The notes: a model not told the origin generated them from the letters alone. 64,000 bases of DNA from Pantoea trifolii (GCF_024506435.1 NZ_JANIET010000002.1:682001-746000), one strand, 5' to 3'; positions 25,144 through 34,802 are shown, counted from the first letter of the stretch. Numbers and translations: made by a program.

Positions 25144-28100
25144 CTACCTGATACGGAACCAGATGGCATACATCGCCGGTAAAAACACCAGCGTCATGAT
25201 GGTGCCACCCAACGTCCCACCAATGAGCGTGTAAGCCAACGTGCCCCAGAACACAGAGTGCGTGAGTGGAATAAATGCCAGAATCGCTGCTAGCGCTGTC
25301 AGGAGAACTGGCCGGGCACGCTGCACCGTTGCCTCGACGATAGCCGTGAAGGGATCGTGGCCTTCCCGCTGATTCTGATGTATTTGTCCGATCAGAATCA
25401 GCGTGTTGCGCATAAGAATTCCTGACAGCGCGATCAGCCCGACCAGCGCATTGATGCCGAAGGGCTGCTGGAACAGCAGCAGCATGGGCACAACGCCAAC
25501 CAGCCCCAGCGGTGCGGTCAAAAACACCATCACCATCGCTGCCATGGAACGCACCTGCAGGATGATGATTAGCAGCGTCAGGGCAATCATGATCGGGAAC
25601 AACGGGAGCATCGCTTGGGTTGCTTTACCCGACTCCTCAATCGAGCCCGCCTGTTCAATGCGGTATCCCGGCGGCAATGATGCGATGAATGGCTGGAGTT
25701 CCCGGCTCAACGCGGTAGAGACATCCGGTGGCTGCAATCCGTCGGCAATATCGCCGCGCACGGTTATCGTTGGCGTCCTATCGCGGCGACGTAGCAACGG
25801 ATCTTCCATGCGGATTTCAGTCTCACCCAATTGGGATAGCGGAATGCGCTGGCCATCAGATCCGGCCAGCGTCAAAGCGTCAAGGCGCGCGGGATCGAGG
25901 CGCACCTCTCCTGCTGCCCGGCCGGTCACTTCCACTGAGCGGATATCTTCACGAATCGCCGTAATAGGTGCACCGCTCAGCAGGAACTGCAGCTGACGAG
26001 CCGCACCAGCAGGCGTCAGCCCCATGGCCTGCAGTCGATCTTGATCCAGCCTGAAATGCATTACCGGCACACGTGAACCCCAGTCGGTGTTGACGGTGCG
26101 CATCATCGCGCTGGTCTGCATCAGCACTTTCACCTTCGCGGCCAGCTGACGCAGCACGTCTGGATCGGGCCCCATCACCCGGTAAGCGACCGGAAAAGGC
26201 GAATAGGGACCAAAAACCAGCTGCGTGACGCGCACCTGCGCTTCTGGCGCGAGCCCATCAGCCGCCGCTTCTCGCAGACGCTGTTTTAGTGCATCGCGGT
26301 CGTGCTCGCCATTGGTCAGCACCACGATTTTGGCAAATGAGGGATCCGGCAGCTCCGGCGCCATCGCCAGATAGAAACGCGGTGCGCCCTGCCCGATATA
26401 GGCGGTTACCGTGCGGGTTTCTTTTTGCTTTTTTAGCCATTGCTCAATCCGCGCCGTGGTCAGGCTAGTCTGCCCTATGGAGGTGCCGTAAGGCATTTGC
26501 ACTTCAACCAGCACCTCAGGACGATCGGATGTTGGGAAGAACTGTTTTTTCACCAGCCCCATGCCCATGATCGCCAGCACAAAGCAGCCAATCACCGCGC
26601 CTGCCACCCACCACTTCTGCGCGATGACTTTGGTCAGCAGCCGTCTGAAGCGATTGTAGTGGCGAGTGTTGTAGATTGCCGCGTGACCACCCGCCACCGG
26701 CTTGATATCCGGCAGCATTTTCACGCCCAGATAAGGCGTAAACAGCACGGCCACCCCCCACGAGGCAATCAGGGCAATCCCCACGATCCAGAACATATTG
26801 CTGGTGTATTCACCTGCGGTGGATTGTGCGAAGCCGTTGGGCATGAAGCCAATCGCGGTAACCAGCGTGCCGGCGAGCATCGGCGCGGCCGTATGGCTCC
26901 AGGCGTAAGCCGATGCTTTGATGCGGTCATAGCCCTCTTCCATCTTCACCACCATCATCTCTATCGCAATGATGGCGTCATCAACCAGTAAGCCCAGTGC
27001 GAGGATGAGTGAACCCAGCGTGATGCGGTCAAAGTTTTTTCCCGTGGCGGCCATCACCACAAACACCACGGCAAGCGTCAGCGGAACCGCGGCAGCAACC
27101 ACGATACCCACGCGCCAGCCCATGCTCACAAAACACACCACCATCACCACCAGCAGAGCCACGAAGAACTTCACCATGAACTCATCGACAGCCGAACGGA
27201 TGTTAACCGCCTGATCGGAAACGTTGGTAAGCGTCATGCCCAGCGGCATGTCGCTATTTATGTCACGGACCTCTTTTTCCAGCGCCTTACCCAGCTCAAG
27301 TCCGTTCCAGCCTTCTCTCATCACCACGCTCAGCATCAGCGCGGGTTCACCCTCATTACGGATGAGGAAATCGGGCGGATCGACATAGCCACGTTCGACC
27401 TTGGCCACGTCGACAAGCCGCAGCGTGTGGTTACCGGAGACGACCGGCGTATTGCGGATTTTTTCGAGCGTATCCAGCGCGCCGTCAAGGCGGATAAACA
27501 CCTCGGGCCCGCGCGTTTGTATCGAGCCGGCAGGTGCCAGGGCATTCTGCCCGTTCAGGGCGTTAAATATCTGTTCCGGTGTGATGCCCAGCGTAGCGAG
27601 GCGATCGCTGGAAAAGGAGACATAAATACGTTCTGCCTGTTCACCAGTAATGGTCACTTTTTTTACACCCGCAACGTGCAGCAGCTGCTGGCGGAGTTTT
27701 TCGGCATCGCGGGCCAGATATCGCTGCGGTTCATCCTTTGCTTTCAATGCATAAAGGGCAAAAACCACATCCGAGAATTCATCGTTCACCATCGGCCCGA
27801 TCACACCCGCCGGCAGGTTGCGGGCCTCATCGCTGATTTTTTTGCGCGCCTGGTAAAACTGCTCCTGCACTTCAGATGGCGGCGTGCTGTCCTGAAGGGA
27901 CAGCATGGTGTAGGCCATTCCGGGACGGGTATAGGTCTCGGTACGGTCGTACCACTTCAGCTCCTGCAGCCGCTTCTCCAGCGGCTCGGCCACTTGATCC
28001 TGCATCTCCTGCGCGGTGGCGCCGGGCCAGGCGGTGATGACCGTCAGCTGCTTGACGGTGAACGGGGGATCTTCCGCGCGTCCTAATCCGAGGAAGGCCA

Positions 28101-28194
28101 TTACGCCTGCGACCGTAACAAGAATGATCAGGAACAGCGTTACTGATCGTTCTCGCACTGCTAGCGCCGACAGATTAAAGCGGTTGCGACTCAT
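25144..28194 (-). CDS. RND efflux permease, third system
   Basis: A 1016-residue RND transporter not closely related to the two at 2376 and 11181. TM4 reads GLLVDDAIIAIEM, keeping both aspartates of the proton relay, and TM10 reads GILMRNTLILIGQ with Arg at the AcrB Lys940 position. Two periplasmic loops of normal size are present. The start overlaps the MFP stop by four bases (ATGA). It forms a TetR-MFP-RND operon. Relatives export drugs, dyes or plant phenolics; substrate unknown. No outer-membrane channel gene is adjacent. Confidence 0.93.
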   Translation of the reverse strand: MSRNRFNLSALAVRERSVTLFLIILVTVAGVMAFLGLGRAEDPPFTVKQLTVITAWPGATAQEMQDQVAEPLEKRLQELKWYDRTETYTRPGMAYTMLSLQDSTPPSEVQEQFYQARKKISDEARNLPAGVIGPMVNDEFSDVVFALYALKAKDEPQRYLARDAEKLRQQLLHVAGVKKVTITGEQAERIYVSFSSDRLATLGITPEQIFNALNGQNALAPAGSIQTRGPEVFIRLDGALDTLEKIRNTPVVSGNHTLRLVDVAKVERGYVDPPDFLIRNEGEPALMLSVVMREGWNGLELGKALEKEVRDINSDMPLGMTLTNVSDQAVNIRSAVDEFMVKFFVALLVVMVVCFVSMGWRVGIVVAAAVPLTLAVVFVVMAATGKNFDRITLGSLILALGLLVDDAIIAIEMMVVKMEEGYDRIKASAYAWSHTAAPMLAGTLVTAIGFMPNGFAQSTAGEYTSNMFWIVGIALIASWGVAVLFTPYLGVKMLPDIKPVAGGHAAIYNTRHYNRFRRLLTKVIAQKWWVAGAVIGCFVLAIMGMGLVKKQFFPTSDRPEVLVEVQMPYGTSIGQTSLTTARIEQWLKKQKETRTVTAYIGQGAPRFYLAMAPELPDPSFAKIVVLTNGEHDRDALKQRLREAAADGLAPEAQVRVTQLVFGPYSPFPVAYRVMGPDPDVLRQLAAKVKVLMQTSAMMRTVNTDWGSRVPVMHFRLDQDRLQAMGLTPAGAARQLQFLLSGAPITAIREDIRSVEVTGRAAGEVRLDPARLDALTLAGSDGQRIPLSQLGETEIRMEDPLLRRRDRTPTITVRGDIADGLQPPDVSTALSRELQPFIASLPPGYRIEQAGSIEESGKATQAMLPLFPIMIALTLLIIILQVRSMAAMVMVFLTAPLGLVGVVPMLLLFQQPFGINALVGLIALSGILMRNTLILIGQIHQNQREGHDPFTAIVEATVQRARPVLLTALAAILAFIPLTHSVFWGTLAYTLIGGTLGGTIMTLVFLPAMYAIWFRIR

Positions 28195-29291
28195 GGCGTG
28201 GCTCCTTGCGACCCAGGCATTGCGGTGCGCACGACTTCGCCTTCATGCAGCAGATGCACACCTAGCGCAGCCACCTGTTCCCCACTCTGCAGCTGACCTG
28301 ACACGCGCGCACTGTCGTCGCTGATGCCGAGTAGCGTCACGGCACGCCAGCTGACTTTGGCGGGCTTACCCTCCACCAGCCAGACGCCAGCACCGCGTCC
28401 CGCATCCCACACCGCACTGAGCGGTACTGACCATGATTCTTGCGCCGCCGCAGACTCCGGGATACGCAAAGTAACGGTTGAACCCAGCGGAGCACCGGCG
28501 GCGGCACCGCTCAGCACATAGCGTGCTTCGTAGGTACGTGTTGCCGCATCAGCCGAGTCAGACAATTCGCGCAGCCTGGCATCGTTCTCGATCCCACTGC
28601 CGTAGAGGATCGCCGTGGCGGATGATCCAACCTGCGGCCGCAGCGTCTCAGGCAGACTAACCATCGCTTCACGCTGACCGGCGCGGGCGAGGCGCACCAC
28701 AGTCTGGCCGGCGCTAACCACCTGGCCTGCATCGGCCAGCGTATCGACCACCACGCCATCTGCATCAGCGCTCAGTACGGCATATTGCGAGGCATTTAAC
28801 GCCACGCGAGCCTGCGCCTGCGCCGCACTCAGCTCGGCACGCGCGGCATCTGCAGCTGCACGAATTTGACTGTAAGACGATGCAGAGACCGCGCCAGAAC
28901 CCACCAATCCTCGATAACGTTTCTCATCATCACTGGTCTGGCGCGCCCTTGCCTGAGCAGCGGTTACCGCTGCCTCTGCTGCACGGACCTGCAACGCGAG
29001 ATCGGCGGGATCGAGCCTCAACAGCACTTGGCCGCGTTTAACGCTTTGCCCCTTATCGATTAGCCGCTCAAGTACCTTACCCGACACGCGAAAACCCAGG
29101 TCGCTCTGAAAACGTGCTGCCACGATGCCGGTAAAAGCGCGCGATTGCCCCGCAGCAGGCTCGACTTTAGCCGTTCTGATAAGTGGCGGCCGCGAGCGCG
29201 GATCGTCAGCGGCTGATGAAGGTTCGCCGCAGCCAGTCAGAATGACCGGCAGCAGACAGACGACTGACAACAACGGAAGATGCCGGAGCAT
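28191..29291 (-). CDS. RND efflux periplasmic adaptor lipoprotein, third system
   Basis: A 366-residue membrane-fusion lipoprotein with lipobox LPVILTGC. The lipoyl halves are VLERLIDKGQSVKRGQVLLRLD (about 70-92) and ADAGQVVSAGQTVVRLA. Between them lies a long Ala-rich coiled hairpin (about 95-165). Beta-barrel and membrane-proximal domains follow. AAGG precedes the start by 9 bases. It overlaps the permease by four bases and lies 73 bases after the TetR gene, the gap holding an operator dyad. It bridges the permease and an outer-membrane channel. Confidence 0.92.
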   Translation of the reverse strand: MLRHLPLLSVVCLLPVILTGCGEPSSAADDPRSRPPLIRTAKVEPAAGQSRAFTGIVAARFQSDLGFRVSGKVLERLIDKGQSVKRGQVLLRLDPADLALQVRAAEAAVTAAQARARQTSDDEKRYRGLVGSGAVSASSYSQIRAAADAARAELSAAQAQARVALNASQYAVLSADADGVVVDTLADAGQVVSAGQTVVRLARAGQREAMVSLPETLRPQVGSSATAILYGSGIENDARLRELSDSADAATRTYEARYVLSGAAAGAPLGSTVTLRIPESAAAQESWSVPLSAVWDAGRGAGVWLVEGKPAKVSWRAVTLLGISDDSARVSGQLQSGEQVAALGVHLLHEGEVVRTAMPGSQGATP

Positions 29292-29337
29292 GGGTTACCT
29301 TACTCAAGAAAAGTATGAGAACGCCATTCTCTGACTA

Positions 29338-29361
29338 GTGACCAATTATGTCAATGGTCAC
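29338..29361. promoter_or_regulatory. TetR operator copy 1 (before MFP/RND)
   Basis: GTGACCA-N10-TGGTCAC is a perfect dyad in the 73-base gap between the TetR gene and the MFP start. It is identical in arms and spacing to the copy at 30018. Confidence 0.85.
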
Positions 29362-29364
29362 AAA

Positions 29365-29979
29365 CTACGGTGTGAGACTTCTCAGCACCAATGCAGCTAA
29401 TTGATTTGCATCTTCTCCGGCAGTATCCAGTGAGATTTGCAGCTGTAATGGATCGGCAAGAGGTCTGAGTACCAAATATACGGCCATCGCGGTTTCATCT
29501 AGCGGTGTTTTCCGCTCAAATTCCCCCGCCGTGCGTCCTTCAAGCAGGATGGCGAGCACCCTTTCACGCAGTGCAGCTTCATATTGCACCGCAGCAGGCC
29601 AGTGCTCACGTGATGAGGCGGCGGCAATGTCATACAGTCGACGCTCGCGGAAAAACAGTTCACAGCCCGCCACAGCAAGCGTCTGAAACAATTGCCTTAT
29701 TTTTTCCGTAGCCGAAGGCGATTTCTCCAGCGCAGCGTTTAGCCGTTCAGTAATATCTGCAAGGCAACTGGCGCAGATGACTTCACCAATCTCCTGCTTA
29801 GAACCGAAAAACTTATAAATATAGGCTTTGGAGAAGCCTATGGATCGTGCGAGGTCGGATACGGTGGTTTTCTCAAAGCCGTAATGGCTAAAGTATTCCA
29901 TTGCAGCAGCCACAATCTGATCGCGGATGGTGTGATCGGATGGCCCACGGATGGCGGCGGCATTTTTTTTCTCTGTCAT
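29365..29979 (-). CDS. TetR-family repressor of the third RND pump
   Basis: A 204-residue TetR regulator. The N-terminal HTH (about 18-65) includes FEKTTVSDLARSIGFSKAYIYKFFGSK. The C-terminal ligand domain is all-helical. It is co-oriented with and upstream of the MFP/RND genes. Identical dyads upstream of its own start (30018-30041) and between it and the MFP (29338-29361) strongly suggest that it represses both itself and the pump and is released by a pump substrate. Confidence 0.92.
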   Translation of the reverse strand: MTEKKNAAAIRGPSDHTIRDQIVAAAMEYFSHYGFEKTTVSDLARSIGFSKAYIYKFFGSKQEIGEVICASCLADITERLNAALEKSPSATEKIRQLFQTLAVAGCELFFRERRLYDIAAASSREHWPAAVQYEAALRERVLAILLEGRTAGEFERKTPLDETAMAVYLVLRPLADPLQLQISLDTAGEDANQLAALVLRSLTP

Positions 29980-30017
29980 ATTTCAACTTTGCTCGGTGAG
30001 CTGATGTAAAACGATGA

Positions 30018-30041
30018 GTGACCAGTGATTATTTTGGTCAC
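30018..30041. promoter_or_regulatory. TetR operator copy 2 (before the TetR gene)
   Basis: GTGACCA-N10-TGGTCAC begins 39 bases upstream of the TetR start codon. The arms and the spacer length match the copy at 29338, which points to one repressor binding both. Confidence 0.85.
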
Positions 30042-30395
30042 AATTTCAGATCGCTTCAAGCCCAGATTGATTTCATCAAAACCTTAGCGGAATCTATGGA
30101 TAATCGCTTTCAATGATTCCTTTCGCCCTGCGGGGCACACCGCTTGCGGATACGGACCGGGCTCGTCAGATTCTGATCCAGCATCATTTCTTTGAAGGGG
30201 TAAACCGCGTTTAACCTGCTTTTGAATGGATTATTGCGTTTAGGGGAGCTGATTATTTACGTTTTTGTTTTAGGTTTCCCGCCCTGCATAGCCATCTTAT
30301 TTTCAAAATCATTTGGCGACATTAAAAATAATATCGCTGTATGGGGAGGCGGAGTTTCAATATTAACATTAACGCCTTCCATGGCGCTTTATTAC
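30042..30395. other. Intergenic; possible short ORF remnant
   Basis: This 354-base gap lies between the TetR promoter and the end of the phenolic acid decarboxylase gene. A 33-codon frame (30113-30214, beginning MIPFALRGTPLADTD) has protein-like composition but no ribosome site; it may be a gene remnant. An overlapping hydrophobic frame from 30222 runs antisense into the decarboxylase and is not believed. Confidence 0.35.
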
Positions 30396-30920
30396 TCATT
30401 TACCGTCGAAGAAATCGTCCGGGAGTTGCCCAGGTGGCATATTAATAACACTATTATTGTCTGCTCCTTCATTTTTCATATACGTGACCCGCGCAAATTC
30501 GGGTATCACAACATAGGGATATGCTGGACCCTCGTCACGAAAACGATGCATATCTTCAATAAATTCATTCTGATAACAGATCGTTTTTTCAGGATGCTGA
30601 CCTTCCCCCGCGATCCACTGTGGAAAAAAGATGGTTCCATGAATAACTTTTCTTTCAATATCAAACAGTAAGCTCACACAGGTTCCGGTTGGTTCATGCC
30701 AGTCCACTTTATAGATTCCAGGCGCGAACTGTACCGCATTCATCTCCTGATTGGTTACCCATCTTCCACCGACGAGTCCCTGATGTATACGGTAATCACA
30801 GGTATGATCGTTTCTTGCATACCATTCGTATTTCCATCCATTATCATAGGTATATACAAAGTGTGTACCTACAAACGCAGACAAATCTTTGGATATATCG
30901 TTTAACGTTCCCGATTCCAT
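30396..30920 (-). CDS. padC: Phenolic acid decarboxylase
   Basis: A 174-residue enzyme matching bacterial phenolic acid decarboxylases (B. subtilis PadC type): THFVYTYDNGWKYEWY, NDHTCDYRIHQGLVGGRW, EPTGTCVSLLF and IFFPQW are family blocks containing the active-site Tyr pair, Arg and Glu. It removes CO2 from p-coumaric, ferulic or caffeic acid to give vinyl phenols, detoxifying plant hydroxycinnamates. ATG at 30920 is chosen because GAGG lies 5 bases upstream; the GTG two codons earlier overlaps that site. It is cytoplasmic. It is divergent from the LysR gene at 31294, which could regulate it, although PadR-type control is usual in other bacteria. Confidence 0.93.
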   Translation of the reverse strand: MESGTLNDISKDLSAFVGTHFVYTYDNGWKYEWYARNDHTCDYRIHQGLVGGRWVTNQEMNAVQFAPGIYKVDWHEPTGTCVSLLFDIERKVIHGTIFFPQWIAGEGQHPEKTICYQNEFIEDMHRFRDEGPAYPYVVIPEFARVTYMKNEGADNNSVINMPPGQLPDDFFDGK

Positions 30921-31293
30921 GACCACCTCATATTATGTTGCTAAAGGGAGTAATAAGAGAGTAGACGCTCATATTCTTCTTGCAAGAAAAATGAGAATTT
31001 CATATGAGTTGATTTATTACAATTTAATTATTTACTTATAATGTGCTTATTACACTTAGAAATATGCAGTGCAATGTTGCGGTAGGATAGGCTGTTACAT
31101 ACCTCTTCGGTTCACTAAAGTGATATTATCGTCTGCTAGAATATTCTGGCCAAATCATAAGGTGATCCTGCTTAAAACATAGCTATGCGAGTCTCTTGAG
31201 TGCGGCAGAGCGTTCACGAGGTTGTCGTTATCGATTATGTGGTTATCATTTCTTTTTTGAATCACTGCTGGCTTCTAAGGATTGTCCGCTAAC
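30921..31293. promoter_or_regulatory. Divergent region between padC and the LysR gene
   Basis: This 373-base AT-rich gap must carry the padC promoter and the LysR-gene promoter. I see no clear LysR T-N11-A dyad or sigma-70 pair here that I would defend. Confidence 0.4.
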
Positions 31294-32205
31294 ATGCCTG
31301 TAAACTTTGATCTCAACGATCTTTATGCCTTCCGTGCACTGGTTGAATACAGTAATTTTCGGCTTGCGGCAGAGTCCATCTGCCTTTCTCAATCAGCATT
31401 AAGCCGCAGAATTGAAAAGCTGGAATCGGCGTTAGGTATCAAGCTATTCGACAGAACCACCCGGCGTGTCACGCTAACACTTTATGGTCAGACTTTTGCT
31501 GAACGTTCAGATCAGTTACTGGCGAATGTGGAAATGGTATTAGCGGATATCGATAAGGTCAGTCAGGATCGGTTGGGACTGGTCACCGTTGCTACGGTAC
31601 CCTCGGCAGCTTACTATTTCATGCCCGGTGTCATCCGCCGTTTCCAGACACGCTATCCACGAGTACGCGTGAAAATTATTGATAGCAGCGCAGGTAATGT
31701 CATTGAAGCGGTAGCCAGTGGTCAGGCAGACTTCGGCATCTGTTTTGCGAGAGATCTGCAAGCTAATATCGAATTTCTACCCTTGACGGGCGATGCCTAC
31801 GTAGCGGCCTGCAGGCGTGATCATCCACTAGCCAGTAAAAAAAACCTGACCTGGCGAGAGTTTTATCAGCAGGATTATATTGAGCTGGATAAGACCTCCG
31901 GGAACCGCAATCTGCTAGATAAGCTGCTGGAACACATCATTCCTGAGCGCCCCAGTATCTGCGAAACCCGTCATGTGACCACCATGCTGGGTATGGTTGA
32001 AGCGGGTATCGGCATTGCTGCCGTGCCCGCTATGTCGATGCCGATGTCAGAGCATTCAGTGTTAACACAGGTTGCACTGACTGAGCCGGTGGTAAAGCGT
32101 ACGGTTGGCTTGATCAGGCGCAGTGGCCGTATGCAGTCCTATGTGGCAGCTGAGTTAGAGAAGTTGATTACTGAACAGTATCATGTTGTTTTACCGGCAG
32201 TTTAG
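31294..32205 (+). CDS. LysR-family transcriptional regulator
   Basis: A 303-residue LysR regulator. The N-terminal winged HTH (about 5-65) has FRLAAESICLSQSALSRRIEKLE, and the C-terminal periplasmic-binding-like effector domain spans about 90-300. ATG at 31294 gives the normal LysR start; AAGGA lies somewhat far upstream (about 14 bases). It is divergent from padC, and its last 38 bases overlap the convergent ModA-like gene. A LysR-type box (34383-34397) upstream of the carrier gene at 34285 makes that transport operon the more likely target. Confidence 0.9.
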   Translation: MPVNFDLNDLYAFRALVEYSNFRLAAESICLSQSALSRRIEKLESALGIKLFDRTTRRVTLTLYGQTFAERSDQLLANVEMVLADIDKVSQDRLGLVTVATVPSAAYYFMPGVIRRFQTRYPRVRVKIIDSSAGNVIEAVASGQADFGICFARDLQANIEFLPLTGDAYVAACRRDHPLASKKNLTWREFYQQDYIELDKTSGNRNLLDKLLEHIIPERPSICETRHVTTMLGMVEAGIGIAAVPAMSMPMSEHSVLTQVALTEPVVKRTVGLIRRSGRMQSYVAAELEKLITEQYHVVLPAV

Positions 32206-32974
32206 TCGTCACAGATCGCAACCCGGTAGCGCGAAGGGTATTTTGCGCCTCTGCCGAAGAGAGGAAGTTCAGTAACGCTTTGCCCTCCTGCCCGTTTTTT
32301 GCTTTGGCGGTCACCGCACCGGCAAAACGGGTAACGTATTGCACATCTTCAGGCAGTTCACCAATAAAGGCGACGCCCGGCACAGGCAGCAATTCACTCA
32401 CTTGCTGGAAACCGATAGCATAGTGGCCTTTAGCCACTTCGGACGCGACCGGAATGCGCTCTATCATATGCGCTTTTGATTCCACCTTGTCTTCAATGCC
32501 CAGTTTTTTAAATAGATGACTGCTGACATAGCGGCCGCTGGCACTGTCAGAATAAGCAATAGATTGGGCTTGCAAGAGAGTATTGCGCAGATCTGCATCC
32601 GTTTTGATAACCGGTTTTGGCTCACCTTGTTTGACCACCATACCAATTGAAGAGTCGGCTAATTCCACGCGCGAACCCGGCTGAAGCCAGTTATCCTTTT
32701 CCAGATTGTTCAACGCATCACCCACCATAATCACCACATCCGCATTCTCACCGCGCGCCAGGCGCGCCGGAATAGCCTGAGGCGTCTTCCCCATTGAGGG
32801 GCCGGATATCAAAATAATCTTGTTGCCGCTTTTGGCTTCAAATTGTGGGGCCAGTTTTTCCAGCGCCGCTTTGAATCCACCCGAAATCATGACGGTGACG
32901 TCTTTGGCTGACACTGAAAAACTAACGGAAATAAATAACAGCGTGGAGACAAGTGAACGATGTATTTTTTGCAT
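32168..32974 (-). CDS. Orphan ModA-like periplasmic substrate-binding protein
   Basis: A 268-residue protein with a Sec signal peptide (cleaved near residue 23 after VSA) and a type II periplasmic-binding fold like molybdate-binding ModA: VMISGGFKAALEKLAPQFEAKSG, then the GENADVVIM and SASGRYVSSHLFKKLGI blocks. No ModB or ModC permease gene is adjacent; instead it lies 15 bases after an MFS carrier gene, so it is probably co-transcribed with it. In that setting the ligand may be an organic acid rather than molybdate (inference). Its 3' end overlaps the LysR gene by 38 bases on the opposite strand. Confidence 0.82.
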   Translation of the reverse strand: MQKIHRSLVSTLLFISVSFSVSAKDVTVMISGGFKAALEKLAPQFEAKSGNKIILISGPSMGKTPQAIPARLARGENADVVIMVGDALNNLEKDNWLQPGSRVELADSSIGMVVKQGEPKPVIKTDADLRNTLLQAQSIAYSDSASGRYVSSHLFKKLGIEDKVESKAHMIERIPVASEVAKGHYAIGFQQVSELLPVPGVAFIGELPEDVQYVTRFAGAVTAKAKNGQEGKALLNFLSSAEAQNTLRATGLRSVTTKLPVKQHDTVQ

Positions 32975-32989
32975 GATGTCATTCCTGAG

Positions 32990-34285
32990 CTAACCCGCGG
33001 TTTGAAGTGATAACGCGCTGCGACGGTATAAATAAAAGGTTGCGAGCAGTGCACATACGGCAGCAAAGCTCATCCAGTAGCCGGGCGAGGCCTTATCGCC
33101 GGTGTACTCAATCAATGCGGTTGAAATAACCGGCGTGAATCCGCCAAAAATAGCGGTTGCCAGACTGTAGGCCAGAGAGAACCCCGCAACCCGCACTTCC
33201 ACCGGCATAATCTCGGTTAACGCTGGGATCATGGCGCCGTTGTAAAGTCCGTAAAGGAAGGACAGCCATAACAGCACTGTCAGCATCATGGAAAAGCTGG
33301 GCGCTTCAGCAAGCAGGCTAAGCGCCGGATAGGCAGTGATCAGCGCCAGCATCGCCATGGTCACCAGAACGGGCTTGCGGCCAAAACGGTCTGACAGGGC
33401 ACCGCCAACCGGTAGCCAGAAAAAGTTTGATATCGCAACCAGCAGAGTCACCAGCAGGCTGTCAGAAGCGCTCAGCATCAGCACCTTTTTACCAAAAGTA
33501 GGTGCATATACGGTGATCAGATAAAACGCAGTGGTGGTCATGGCGACCATCAACATACCGGCGACAACAACCTGCCAGTTTGCTAACAGCGTTTTAAACA
33601 CGTCACGCATTGCCAGATGACTGCGACGGGCGGTGAACTCTTCGGTCTCTTCCAGTTTACGGCGCAAGACAAAGATGAAAGGAACAATCAGGCAGCCAAA
33701 CAGGAAAGGCAGACGCCATCCCCACTCGCGCAGGGTGCTTTCTTCCATTACCTCATTCAGTGCGAAGCCCATGGCCGCTGCAACCATAATGGCCACTTGC
33801 TGGCTGCCAGATTGCCAGCTGGTATAAAAGCCCTTACGGCCTGGCGTGGCAATCTCTGCCAGATAAACGGATACGCCGCCTAACTCTGCGCCCGCTGAGA
33901 AGCCTTGTAATAAACGACCGCATAGCACCAGTAACGGTGCCCAGAGCCCAATCGTTTGATAGGACGGAATCAGAACAATCAGGAAAGTCCCCGCCGCCAT
34001 GATCGACAAGGTCACAATGAGCCCTTTACGTCTGCCAACTTTATCAATGTACGCGCCCAGCACGATTGCACCGACCGGACGCATTAAAAATCCCGCGCCA
34101 AACACCGCGAAGGTCATCATCAGCGAAGCAAATTCACTGCTGGCCGGAAAAAAAGTATGGGCGATGTAAGTGGCATAAAACCCGAACAGAAAGAAGTCGA
34201 ATTGTTCCAGAAAATTGCCTGAAGTCACCCGCAGTATCGCGCTGCATCGGGTTCGAGTGGTCATGGGTAGGTTAGAGGAATGCAT
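32990..34285 (-). CDS. MFS citrate/tricarballylate-type proton symporter (CitA/TcuC-like)
   Basis: A 431-residue 12-helix major-facilitator carrier. It matches CitA and TcuC closely along its length, for example [47 protein letters not shown] and [16 protein letters not shown]. Those proteins import citrate or tricarballylate with protons. GGAG lies 6-7 bases before ATG. It is the first gene of an operon with the ModA-like protein. No citrate lyase or TcuAB enzymes are nearby, so the substrate is inferred by similarity alone. Confidence 0.9.
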   Translation of the reverse strand: MHSSNLPMTTRTRCSAILRVTSGNFLEQFDFFLFGFYATYIAHTFFPASSEFASLMMTFAVFGAGFLMRPVGAIVLGAYIDKVGRRKGLIVTLSIMAAGTFLIVLIPSYQTIGLWAPLLVLCGRLLQGFSAGAELGGVSVYLAEIATPGRKGFYTSWQSGSQQVAIMVAAAMGFALNEVMEESTLREWGWRLPFLFGCLIVPFIFVLRRKLEETEEFTARRSHLAMRDVFKTLLANWQVVVAGMLMVAMTTTAFYLITVYAPTFGKKVLMLSASDSLLVTLLVAISNFFWLPVGGALSDRFGRKPVLVTMAMLALITAYPALSLLAEAPSFSMMLTVLLWLSFLYGLYNGAMIPALTEIMPVEVRVAGFSLAYSLATAIFGGFTPVISTALIEYTGDKASPGYWMSFAAVCALLATFYLYRRSALSLQTAG

Positions 34286-34610
34286 GTTTATCTCCAGTTT
34301 GTCATTGGCGCTTTTGCAGCGCCTGCTTCTGCAGACTGGATGAGCGAAACAAACTTAATAAGCGCAATAAACTCATGAGTTGATGCGTTTGACGCATTAA
34401 TTAGAGCTTAAAATTTCATTAACAAGCTGTAACGGTGTATTAACAGCTTCTCCGTTCAACACGGTGTTCATTGAAGCCTAAAAACGTTATATCGATTTTG
34501 TGACAAGGTTCATAACGAGCGCGCAGTAAAAATAGAGCAGTGGGCAATGAGGAATGATGGGTAGAGTGATGCCAGACCGACATCACTCCATAAAACCGTT
34601 AATGCTGACT
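34286..34610. promoter_or_regulatory. Promoter region of the CitA-like carrier operon
   Basis: A 325-base gap holding the LysR-type box listed separately. The rest, up to the end of the YjfB-like gene, shows no ORF or clear terminator. Confidence 0.45.
34383..34397. promoter_or_regulatory. LysR-type box upstream of the MFS carrier gene
   Basis: ATGCGT-TTG-ACGCAT is a perfect dyad containing T-N11-A, the LysR consensus. It lies about 100 bases upstream of the carrier start, and the nearest LysR gene is at 31294. Confidence 0.55.
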
Positions 34611-34802
34611 TCAGGCAGTGGTATTAATATTGCGCCCAATTGCCGGATTTGCCGGCAACTGAGGAATTGAATCCAGAATACCTGCCGCCATCGTTTGCTG
34701 ATTATCCAGCGTCTTCTTCAGCACCAGCGTGCTGATTTTATTCGCCAGTTCCATGTTATCAAGGCCGGTAGCCAGTGATGTAATTTGTGATACATCCATC
34801 AT
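34611..34802 (-). CDS. YjfB-like small protein (putative motility family)
   Basis: A 63-residue protein with the YjfB-family pattern: MDVSQITSLATGLDNMELANKISTLVLKKTLD followed by a QTMAAGILDSIPQLP tail. AGGAGA precedes tandem start codons (ATG ATG), so the start may be one codon later. The family is annotated as putative motility proteins on comparative grounds only; the biochemical function is unknown. It lies 88 bases downstream of fucP on the same strand but has its own ribosome site, so membership in the fucose operon is uncertain. No flagellar genes are present in the window. Confidence 0.8.
   Translation of the reverse strand: MMDVSQITSLATGLDNMELANKISTLVLKKTLDNQQTMAAGILDSIPQLPANPAIGRNINTTA

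Noticed and set aside
27427..28086. 219-codon ORF antisense to the third RND permease
   Set aside because: Shadow frame of a GC-rich real gene; no protein-like motifs.
30222..30671. 149-codon rightward ORF
   Set aside because: It runs antisense through most of the 3' half of the clear phenolic acid decarboxylase gene and lacks a ribosome site.
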